Assembly: GCA_017694845.1 (NCBI GenBank)
Contig: JADIMI010000009.1
Span: 1-37,886, forward strand
Source: Candidatus Cryptobacteroides intestinavium
GTDB taxonomy: Bacteria > Bacteroidota > Bacteroidia > Bacteroidales > UBA932
DNA length: 37,886 nucleotides
Direction of reading: 5' to 3'
Shown here: in pieces, positions 8,114 through 15,637 of the stretch
Position numbering within the stretch: the stretch's first letter is position 1
Layout of the letters: the number at the start of each line of letters is the position of its first letter
Notes under the pieces: generated by a model
What the model was told of the DNA's origin: nothing
Databases searched by the model: none
Seen by the model: only the letters and a program-made list of their open reading frames with translations
Made by a program: the position numbers and the translations under genes

Positions 8114-8474
8114 ATCTTTATCTGTTAAAATTTACATACAATGTACATACAAAACTTCTTGCTGGGCGACACGCGTACTGTATCGGCCGGCATCTTCGCA
8201 GATGGGACAGATGATGGATCATCGGAAAAAGCGAGTGTTTTTAATTTTGTTGCCGAGGACGGACTGATACCCTGTGCGCAGAGGCGTTCTTCGGTCTTCT
8301 TCTCCAGATTCTTCGCTTCGCTCCAGAATGACAGGGAGGCGCTCAGAATGACAGGGAGGGGAGGTTCAGAATGACAGCGGAAGACCCGGCCCACGGCTCA
8401 CGACAATATCATCATCGAAAGGCAGGACCGGAAATCGAAAGCCGGAACCGGAAACTATGTACGGGGAAGAGAGG
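8114..8474. other. Non-coding region upstream of the integrase gene
   Basis: No credible gene: the short frames on both strands have no recognisable product. It holds the TACATACAA direct repeats (8133-8152), a stretch resembling 5035-5050 (GTGCGCAGAGGCGTTCT, from 8274), and the repeat array at 8296-8377. Confidence 0.65.
8296..8377. repeat. Dispersed repeat copy with short tandem array
   Basis: Begins with CTTCTTCTCCAGATTCTTCG, which also precedes copy 1 near 5220. It continues with three tandem CAGAATGACAG units, starting at about 8324, 8344 and 8367, spaced 20 and 23 nt. Confidence 0.8.
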
Positions 8475-9101
8475 TCAGATGCTGTCTATCGGAGTGAGGC
8501 TTTGCCCTTTGAGCCCCCGGAATGCAGATGGGGAGATGCCGGTGACTGACTTGAACTGGGAACTGAGGTGAGCTACGCTGGAATAATGGAGTCTGTCTGC
8601 AATCTCGCTGACACTGAGCTCTCCGTAGAAAAGGAGCTCCTTGACATATTCGACTTTCTGGAGGATGCAGTATCTCTCGATCGTCATCCCTTTCACTTCA
8701 GTGAACAACTTGCTCAGGGAGCTGTATTCTTTCAGACATCTGTCCTGGATATATTCGGACAGCTTCCGGCTTCCACAGATCTCCGGATCACGTACATACT
8801 CTATCACACCGGTTCTTATACGCTCCACTGTCTGCATTCTCCGGTCATCTATCATCTCGAATCCGTACTCCTCGAGCTGGCGTCTTATCATATCCAGAAC
8901 CGCATCAAGGGAGTCTTCAGTCATATCAGTTTCCTGTCTCCTGCCTCCTGGGCCGCTCATCAGGCCGGAAGGCACAGCTATAGAGACCACCCCGAGCTGA
9001 ACGTCCTCAGGCTCTATCCCGTTCCTGCGGAATATCTCCCTTACGGACATTATGCACCGGGGGCAGACCATATTCTTGATATATATCTTCCTGTCTGCCA
9101 T
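8475..9101 (-). CDS. AraC-type regulator with N-terminal CxxC metal-binding-like domain
   Basis: Predicted copper-responsive transcription factor of 208 residues. Residues 1-80 resemble a heavy-metal-associated domain: strand IYIKNM, then CPRC (Cys13, Cys16), and near the end LEEYGFEMID, as in HMA folds. Residues about 110-200 are a two-helix-turn-helix AraC domain with the typical KLFTEVKGMTIERY and LHYSSVAHLSSQFKSVTGISPSAFR segments. The frame is open to 9134, but the promoter box at 9123-9130 puts the transcript start near 9118, so the ATG at 9101 is the start. The gene is divergent from copA, which implies control of the exporter in response to copper. Metal sensing is inferred from the CxxC motif and the neighbour. 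Confidence 0.88.
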   Translation of the reverse strand: MADRKIYIKNMVCPRCIMSVREIFRRNGIEPEDVQLGVVSIAVPSGLMSGPGGRRQETDMTEDSLDAVLDMIRRQLEEYGFEMIDDRRMQTVERIRTGVIEYVRDPEICGSRKLSEYIQDRCLKEYSSLSKLFTEVKGMTIERYCILQKVEYVKELLFYGELSVSEIADRLHYSSVAHLSSQFKSVTGISPSAFRGLKGQSLTPIDSI

Positions 9102-9122
9102 TGTCCAGATTCCTGTAGCACG

Positions 9123-9154
9123 CAAATTTAACAAATTCCGCTACCGCCGGCAAT
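9123..9154 (-). promoter_or_regulatory. Promoter of the CxxC-AraC regulator
   Basis: On the minus strand, ATTG (9154-9151), a 20-nt spacer and TAAATTTG (9130-9123). It settles the start of the regulator, since the ATG at 9134 lies upstream of the expected transcript start. Confidence 0.65.
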
Positions 9155-9215
9155 ATTCCACCGTCATATATAAATCAAATCCATAATAATGTAACTGCAG
9201 ATACGGCCTTGCCTG

Positions 9216-9223
9216 TACCTTTG
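9216..9223 (+). promoter_or_regulatory. Promoter -7 box of copA
   Basis: TACCTTTG, 27 nt before the copA ATG. No TTTG is found about 19 nt upstream. The missing -33 box fits a promoter that needs an activator, plausibly the divergent AraC-type protein. Confidence 0.6.
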
Positions 9224-9250
9224 CAGAGACCTTCACAATAAAACAGGAAT

Positions 9251-11527
9251 ATGGAAAAGAAAAGGAATTTCCCGGTCACGGGTCTCGGCTGCGCAGCCTG
9301 TGCAGCAAGGGTAGGCAAGATACTGAACGGACTTCCCGGTGTCAAGGAAGCCAATGTGAATTTTGCATCATCGACAGCCTATGTAGTCTATGACACCGAC
9401 AAATGCTCGCCGGAGACAATGAAGGCGGCAGTGCAGGCAGGAGGATATGACATACTCATAGATGACAGTGCAGATGCGGAAGAAGATGCCGAGGAAGAAA
9501 GGGCGAGACAATACGGACTGCTGAAACGGCAGGCCATAGGTGCTGCTGTCATAGCGGTGCCCGTGGCTGTACTGAGCATGGTCTTTATGGACGAGAGATG
9601 GGCCGGATACGTCTCATGCGCACTGGCTACGGCGGCTGTCTTCATTTTCGGAAGAAGATTCTATGTCAATGCCTGGAAACAGATGAAACACAGGACCGCG
9701 AATATGGACACACTGGTGGCTGTCAGTACCGGCATCGCCTATCTGTTCAGCCTGTTCAACCTGTTCTTCCCCCGGTTCTGGCTTTCCAGAGGCATCGAGC
9801 CGCACCTGTATTTCGAGGCTGCAAGCGTAATCATTGCATTCATCCTCATCGGAAGGCTGCTTGAAGAAAGGGCGAAGAGAAAGACTACCGGAGCGATCCG
9901 TAAACTCGCCGGACTGCAGCCGGCCACGGTGACCGTACTCAGGAAGCCGGGAAATGCATGCGGCACAGGGACATCTGCGGCGGATGAACTCACGGAGATG
10001 ACGATCCCTATCGAACAGGCCATACCAGGAGACACCATCATCGTCAAGCCCGGAGAAAGGGTGGCACTGGATGGCACGGTCAGCGAGGGAGAATCCTACG
10101 TAGATGAAAGTATGCTCACCGGGGAGCCTGTGCCTGCATTCAAATCCGCCGGAGACAAGGTATATGCCGGTTCCATAAACCAGAAAGGGACGTTTATATT
10201 CATAGCGGAGAAGACCGGGAAGAATACTGTCCTGTCGCAGATCATCAGGATGGTCTATGATGCCCAGGGGAGCAAGGCGCCCGTACAGAACCTTGTGGAC
10301 AAGGTCGCCGGGATATTCGTACCAGTCATAATCGGCATAGCTGTCCTTGTCTTTGCCTGCTGGTGGATATTCGCTCCTGAAGAGGGGTTCATCCACGGAC
10401 TTCTGTCCATGGTTACAGTACTCATCATTGCCTGCCCGTGCGCCCTGGGACTGGCAACACCTACAGCCATCACGGTCGGGATCGGCAAAGGGGCGGAATA
10501 CGGGATACTCATCAAGGATGCTGCCAGCCTTGAGGTCGCGAAGAAAGTGGATGTTATCGTACTGGACAAGACCGGGACAGTCACGGAAGGCCATCCGGTG
10601 GTCACGGACCAGTGCTGGAAAAAATATTCAAAGGCAGATATGAACATACTGTACAGTATGGAGAAACTTTCGGAACATCCTCTCGCCGAAGCTGTCGTGT
10701 CGGCACTTGAAGACAGCGCGGATGCAGCGGAATATGCAGGTATCACAGGGTTCGAGAGCATACCCGGCAAGGGGATCAGAGGGACAGTCAAGGAGGGATT
10801 CCCGGAAGCCGGCAGGACCTATCTGGCAGGAACGGCCGCATTTCTGGAAGAGAACGGGATACGGATTGACAGGGATCTGCTGGAACATACCGCTGTCTGG
10901 CAGAAAGATACCAGGACGGTGATATGGTTTGCAGACAGCGAATCCGCACTGGCGGCTATGGCCGTAACCGACAGACTGAAAGAAAGCTCCGCTGAAGCTA
11001 TCTCGAAACTGCACGGTATGGGAGTGGATATATGGATGCTTACCGGAGATAACAGCGAATCCGCCGCCGCTGTCGCGCGACAGGCCGGGATATCACATTT
11101 CAAGGCAGGAATGCTGCCTCATGACAAGGCGGAATTCATAAAGCATCTGCAGTCAGAAGGCCATACCGTAGGAATGGTCGGGGACGGGATCAACGACAGC
11201 GCGGCACTTGCCCAGGCCGACCTCAGCATCGCAATGGGAAAAGGCAGCGACATAGCCATGGATACGGCAATGGTCACTATCCTGTCATCCGACCTGCAGA
11301 AGATACCGCAGGCCATAAGGCTGTCCCAGCTGACAATACGGACGATCAGGCAGAACCTGTTCTGGGCGTTCATATACAACATCATAGCCGTACCGATTGC
11401 AGCAGGGATACTCTATCCCGTGAACGGATTTCTGCTCAACCCTATGATCGGAGGCGCGGCAATGGCATTCAGCAGCGTGAGCGTCGTATCCAACAGCCTG
11501 AGACTCCGCGGCCGGAGACTTGAATGA
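9251..11527 (+). CDS. copA: Copper-translocating P-type ATPase (CopA type)
   Basis: P1B-type ATPase that pumps Cu(I) out of the cytoplasm. The N-terminal metal-binding domain carries GLGCAAC (Cys14, Cys17). The membrane metal site CPC (Cys395, Pro396, Cys397) is followed by the phosphorylation motif DKTGT (Asp439), the SEHP motif of the nucleotide domain, and GDGIND. The last helices contain the YN and MAFSS patterns of Cu(I) pumps. The 758 residues and single N-terminal metal domain are usual. The gene is divergent from the CxxC-AraC regulator. It ends four bases before the convergent hybrid sensor gene, with no terminator visible between them. Confidence 0.95.
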   Translation: MEKKRNFPVTGLGCAACAARVGKILNGLPGVKEANVNFASSTAYVVYDTDKCSPETMKAAVQAGGYDILIDDSADAEEDAEEERARQYGLLKRQAIGAAVIAVPVAVLSMVFMDERWAGYVSCALATAAVFIFGRRFYVNAWKQMKHRTANMDTLVAVSTGIAYLFSLFNLFFPRFWLSRGIEPHLYFEAASVIIAFILIGRLLEERAKRKTTGAIRKLAGLQPATVTVLRKPGNACGTGTSAADELTEMTIPIEQAIPGDTIIVKPGERVALDGTVSEGESYVDESMLTGEPVPAFKSAGDKVYAGSINQKGTFIFIAEKTGKNTVLSQIIRMVYDAQGSKAPVQNLVDKVAGIFVPVIIGIAVLVFACWWIFAPEEGFIHGLLSMVTVLIIACPCALGLATPTAITVGIGKGAEYGILIKDAASLEVAKKVDVIVLDKTGTVTEGHPVVTDQCWKKYSKADMNILYSMEKLSEHPLAEAVVSALEDSADAAEYAGITGFESIPGKGIRGTVKEGFPEAGRTYLAGTAAFLEENGIRIDRDLLEHTAVWQKDTRTVIWFADSESALAAMAVTDRLKESSAEAISKLHGMGVDIWMLTGDNSESAAAVARQAGISHFKAGMLPHDKAEFIKHLQSEGHTVGMVGDGINDSAALAQADLSIAMGKGSDIAMDTAMVTILSSDLQKIPQAIRLSQLTIRTIRQNLFWAFIYNIIAVPIAAGILYPVNGFLLNPMIGGAAMAFSSVSVVSNSLRLRGRRLE

Positions 11528-11531
11528 TGTC

Positions 11532-14500
11532 TCATCCGGACACGCTGTCATAGCCGCCGGCGCTGTATTCGGATGGAGAGACCCCGAATTTCTCCTTGAA
11601 GCATTTGGAGAAATATGATGCAGTGGTGAAACCCACCTTGTACATCACTTCAGTTACAGACAGCTTTCCCTGCGCCAGATAGAGGGATGCCTTGCGCAGT
11701 CTGGTGTCACGTATAAACTCCACAATGCTCATCCCTGTCAGCTGCTTTATCTTGCGGTAGACCTGCTTGCTGCCATACCGGCTCTCTTCGCAGAGGGCCG
11801 CTGCGGTAAAAGACGGATCCTCCAGATGCCTGGAGACGATCTCGACCACATCCTGCAGGAACCTCTCGTCATAAGACTTCTCGTTCTCCACGGCTTCAGG
11901 TTCAAGCATCTTCTGCTGCCTGATACGCGCCAGATACTGCTCATGCTTGATCAGAAGCTGTATTATGCGGTTGTTAAGATAGTTAAGGCTGAACGGCTTT
12001 GAGATGAAGGCATCCGCATATTCAAATGACTTTATCTCAGTCTGCTCGTCATTCTTCCCGGTGAGAATTATTATCGGCAGGAATGTCGTCTCCAGGGAAC
12101 TGCGTATCATACGGCTCATAGTCAGCCCATCCATTCCCGGCATTGCGATATCGGTTATCACAAGGTCTATCTTCTCTTTCGACAGGAGGTCGAGCCCTGC
12201 CTGCCCCTCATCCGCAAGGAGGAAGACATAGTCCTTCCCGAGAGATGCTGCAATGAGATCCCGGATGTCGGCATTGTCCTCGACAAGAAGTATGATCGGC
12301 TTGCGGTCGTGCTGCCACACATTGGAAAGGTTATGCAGGGAATACTCCTCCCTGCCGGCAGACTGCAATATGAAAGAATCGGCCTTCATCGTAGACAGCC
12401 TCACTGTGAACACAGAACCTCTGCCCGGCTCCGACTCCGCCCACACCTTACCCTTGTGCATCTCCACTATCTCCTTGACGAGCGCGAGCCCGATCCCCGA
12501 GCCTGCGACACTGTCTTTCTGGGCGGATGCCCTGTAATACCGGTTGAATATCAGCGGAAGTTCATCCGGAGCTATCCCACAGCCGGTATCCTCGACCCGT
12601 ATGTCGGCATAGACCATATCCTTTGTCTCTCTGCCCACAGAGACGCTCATCAGCACGCTCCCGCCGGATGGGGTGAATTTCAATGCGTTCGACAGCAGAT
12701 TCTGAAGGACCGACTCCATTTTCAGCCTGTCGACCATAAAGACATACCCTATATCATCAGCTATGAAACGGGAATTTATGCCCTTCTGGGCGAAAGCATC
12801 CGCATAGCGGTCATATACCGAACCCGCCAGCTCCTTGATCGAGACAGCCGCAGGAATGAAAAGGGATGTCCCGCCGTTCTCGTTGAACTGCACCATCTGA
12901 TCCAGAAGGAGATGGATTTTCTCCGCATTCTGCTGTATCGTATTGAGCTCCCTTGAGCGTATGGCATCAGACTCCGAGGAAAGCATCCTGCCCACAAAGC
13001 CGAGTATAATGCTCAGAGGGCTCTTGAACTCATGGGATACATTGGCAAGGAACTCTGTCTTCATATCAGCCATTTTCAGCGCCCTGTCTCTCTCCAGATG
13101 CTCTATCTGGAGCTGATGACGCATCCTCACGTAATAAATGACTGCAGCACAGATGCCGGCCGCCAGCAGCAGATACGCCATATATGCAAGCGGAGATGCA
13201 TACCATACCGGACGGACACGGACAGGAAGGGACACTGCCCGGGACGCCTGACGTCCATCTGCGGTTGCCAGGGCCACCTCGAACACATATCTGCCTCCGG
13301 GGACATTGATGAACACAGCCCGGTTCTCGGAAGTGAGCTGCCAGCTCTCATCCAGCCCTGCAAGACGGTAGACAAACCTCCTGTCCCCTCCCGAGAAATC
13401 AAATGCGGAATATTCAAGCGCGAAAGAATTCTGGCTGTTCTTCAGTTCGATACCATCTGTAAGATCATGATTCCTGTCTATGATTATGTTCCCGTCATAT
13501 TCCTGCCCCGGCCTGACCCTGACATTGTCAAGATAAAGCGCCGTGACCGATACATTACGGCACCTCGGACGCTTCTGCATCTTTTCCTTGTCGAACACGA
13601 AATATCCGTCAGCGGTGCCCAGCAGCACAGTGCCGTCTTTTCCCGCAATGACGCAGAACAGAGGACTGTCTCCAAAAGATGCGGATGTCCAGCTGCAGCC
13701 GGGGACATTGTAGATATATACATTGCTCCCGCTGATGACAAAGATATCATCACCGCTTACAGCAAGCGACTCCACCGGAAGGCTGAACCCGCCGGTCATG
13801 GAAGCCTTCCCGTCCGGGGAGAGCCGGAACAGGCCGTCGCTGGTACCTATCCATATACAGTCCGCATCGGCCGCCAGGGCTGTCGCATACAGATCCGGAG
13901 GCAGGTCGACATACGAGATTGTCCCGGACGTTATGTCAATGAAATCCACGGTCCCGTTCGATATGGCCGCACCGAAACTCTCCGAGAAGGCTATATCCAT
14001 CGTCGCGTTTCCGGAAAGCGCCGGACTGGTCGAGAGGTTGTACTGGCCGTCAGCGACATAAGGGCCGCCGGTCTGCGACAGGAGCCGGTCCTTGTCATCT
14101 ATCCTCAGCAGTCCATCGTATGTCCCTAACCACAGCCTCCCTTCGGCATCCTCCGCCACACTGTACATCCAGGTGGAAAGATATTCCCCGGAAATACCCG
14201 TGATATCGAAATGACGCACTCTTCCCGTACGGCAGTCTATCATATCGAGTCCTCCATCCGAAACCGCCAGCAGTCCTTCTCCATCATCGTAGATATCCCT
14301 GATCTTGTTATGAGAGAGCCGCATCCCCGCCGCTCCGGTGTCCGACCTGTACCATCTTCCGCCCTTGCCGCCGGGCTGCATTATAAGTCCGTTCATTCCT
14401 CCGAGCCACAGACTGCCGCAGGAATCGTAGGACATTGTACCGACATTCAGCCCATCCATACTTCCCGTTATGGAAGACAGCGGGACGAAAGTTCTGTCAG

Positions 14501-15494
14501 GGGACAGTCTGGGAAGGACTATCCCGTTGTCCGTACATATGAAGATATCGTCTTCTCTGTCCCGGAATATATACCACACCACATTGTCCGGCAACGAACT
14601 GCTGTTCCTGGCTTCGTGCCGGAAACGGAAGATGCCGTCCGCATCCCTTATGAACAGCCCGCTGTCGGTCCCTATCCACAGCCGGCCATCATCCATATAC
14701 ATAAAATTCTTGATAGGTATATTCTCAAGATATGTGGCAGCAGCACCCTGGCCGGGGACATACATTACAAGCCCCTGCTCAGTGCCGAGCCACAGAGATG
14801 ACCGTCCATCAGACACAGGAGCGATATCCAGGACAAGTTTTCTGACAGTCCCCAGCGAGTGCATTACAAAACCCGTCTCCCTGCTGTAGCTGTAGAAGCC
14901 ATCATAGGTCCCGAAAAAGACGCCATCACCGGTCTTTCTTGCACAGGCGATATAGACCGGCGGCACCGGGACGGTGCTGTCCGGCTTCATATCCGGGCGT
15001 ATTCCATCTGAAATGTCAAAGCACAGCAGCCCCTCGGCAGTCCCGACCCAGAGCACATCCCCATCCCTGAGCAGAGTCTTCACCTGCCTGTATCCGCAGG
15101 CTTCGAGACGGGAGAAGCTGTCGCTGGAGAAATCGTATATCGACACCCCGGTATCAGTGCCTGCAATCAGACTGCCGTAATCGTGACAATACACCAGAGA
15201 GCTTACATGATTGTTGCACAGCGACCGGCTGTCATCCGGACTGAACCGGTAAGGGAGGATGCCGTATCCGTCATATTTCAGCAGCCCCGACTCTGTACCT
15301 ATCCAGATGAACCTGCTGCTGTCCTGCACTGCCGCATAGACAGGATACTGACATTCCTTCAGGCCTTCGGGGCGATAGAATCCGAAAGGATATGAGGAAG
15401 GGATGTCAGCATGGAGACTGCAGACCGGAGCAAGCGCCACAAGGCAGAAGACACGGACCAGACGGGACAGATTTCGCATAACGGCAGTATTCAT
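11532..15494 (-). CDS. Hybrid two-component system sensor/regulator of the galactan locus
   Basis: One-protein signalling system of 1320 residues that senses a glycan in the periplasm and activates the adjacent operon. In order: signal peptide (about 1-30); about 650 residues of two-component-regulator propeller repeats with many LWxGT phrases; a Y_Y_Y-type domain (about 680-750); a membrane helix (about 760-785); a histidine kinase with NVSHEFKSPL (His821) and an ATPase domain (about 930-1045, DTGCGIAPDE and GSGIGLALV); a receiver domain with phospho-acceptor Asp1115 (VITDIAMPGMDG); and a C-terminal AraC HTH (about 1215-1315). All catalytic residues are present. A second ATG at 15479 also gives a good signal peptide and would suit the promoter box at 15500-15507. 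Confidence 0.95.
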   Translation of the reverse strand: MNTAVMRNLSRLVRVFCLVALAPVCSLHADIPSSYPFGFYRPEGLKECQYPVYAAVQDSSRFIWIGTESGLLKYDGYGILPYRFSPDDSRSLCNNHVSSLVYCHDYGSLIAGTDTGVSIYDFSSDSFSRLEACGYRQVKTLLRDGDVLWVGTAEGLLCFDISDGIRPDMKPDSTVPVPPVYIACARKTGDGVFFGTYDGFYSYSRETGFVMHSLGTVRKLVLDIAPVSDGRSSLWLGTEQGLVMYVPGQGAAATYLENIPIKNFMYMDDGRLWIGTDSGLFIRDADGIFRFRHEARNSSSLPDNVVWYIFRDREDDIFICTDNGIVLPRLSPDRTFVPLSSITGSMDGLNVGTMSYDSCGSLWLGGMNGLIMQPGGKGGRWYRSDTGAAGMRLSHNKIRDIYDDGEGLLAVSDGGLDMIDCRTGRVRHFDITGISGEYLSTWMYSVAEDAEGRLWLGTYDGLLRIDDKDRLLSQTGGPYVADGQYNLSTSPALSGNATMDIAFSESFGAAISNGTVDFIDITSGTISYVDLPPDLYATALAADADCIWIGTSDGLFRLSPDGKASMTGGFSLPVESLAVSGDDIFVISGSNVYIYNVPGCSWTSASFGDSPLFCVIAGKDGTVLLGTADGYFVFDKEKMQKRPRCRNVSVTALYLDNVRVRPGQEYDGNIIIDRNHDLTDGIELKNSQNSFALEYSAFDFSGGDRRFVYRLAGLDESWQLTSENRAVFINVPGGRYVFEVALATADGRQASRAVSLPVRVRPVWYASPLAYMAYLLLAAGICAAVIYYVRMRHQLQIEHLERDRALKMADMKTEFLANVSHEFKSPLSIILGFVGRMLSSESDAIRSRELNTIQQNAEKIHLLLDQMVQFNENGGTSLFIPAAVSIKELAGSVYDRYADAFAQKGINSRFIADDIGYVFMVDRLKMESVLQNLLSNALKFTPSGGSVLMSVSVGRETKDMVYADIRVEDTGCGIAPDELPLIFNRYYRASAQKDSVAGSGIGLALVKEIVEMHKGKVWAESEPGRGSVFTVRLSTMKADSFILQSAGREEYSLHNLSNVWQHDRKPIILLVEDNADIRDLIAASLGKDYVFLLADEGQAGLDLLSKEKIDLVITDIAMPGMDGLTMSRMIRSSLETTFLPIIILTGKNDEQTEIKSFEYADAFISKPFSLNYLNNRIIQLLIKHEQYLARIRQQKMLEPEAVENEKSYDERFLQDVVEIVSRHLEDPSFTAAALCEESRYGSKQVYRKIKQLTGMSIVEFIRDTRLRKASLYLAQGKLSVTEVMYKVGFTTASYFSKCFKEKFGVSPSEYSAGGYDSVSG

Positions 15495-15499
15495 TTGCC

Positions 15500-15507
15500 C
15501 AAAGTTA
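15500..15507 (-). promoter_or_regulatory. -7 box of the hybrid sensor gene
   Basis: TAACTTTG on the minus strand, only 5 nt from the listed ATG at 15494. If it is used, the transcript starts at or near that ATG, which favours the downstream ATG at 15479 or a nearly leaderless mRNA. No TTTG lies at the expected distance upstream. Confidence 0.5.
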
Positions 15508-15514
15508 GCAATAA

Positions 15515-15546
15515 TGTCCGATTTGATTCAGAAGTTGTCCGATTTG
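15515..15546. promoter_or_regulatory. Candidate operator: two 11-bp direct repeats
   Basis: TGTCCGATTTG at 15515-15525 and again, exactly, at 15536-15546: a 21-bp period, or two helical turns. AraC-type domains typically bind such direct repeats. The repeats end 26 bp before the susC -7 box, where an activator would contact polymerase. Confidence 0.65.
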
Positions 15547-15572
15547 TTGTAACAGCGGATAGGACATCCGGA

Positions 15573-15580
15573 TAACTTTG
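15573..15580 (+). promoter_or_regulatory. -7 box of the SusC operon promoter
   Basis: TAACTTTG, 57 nt before the SusC start. No TTTG lies at 19-21 nt spacing, which fits a promoter that depends on the hybrid regulator. The same box sequence serves the divergent regulator gene. Confidence 0.6.
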
Positions 15581-15589
15581 CAGGCAGTT

Positions 15590-15609
15590 CCGGACAGTGT
15601 CCGGACAGT
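15590..15609. repeat. Palindrome and direct repeat in the SusC leader
   Basis: CCGGACAGTGTCCGG (15590-15604) is a perfect palindrome around one central base. It overlaps a direct repeat of CCGGACAGT (15590-15598 and 15601-15609). It falls at or just after the expected transcript start of the operon. Confidence 0.6.
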
Positions 15610-15637
15610 ATGAAGATAACATTAAAACAATAACTGT

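Noticed and set aside
13032..14129. 365-codon plus-strand frame antisense to the hybrid sensor
   Set aside because: The sensor frame is continuous and fully typical in domain order; the antisense product is low-complexity and unrecognised.
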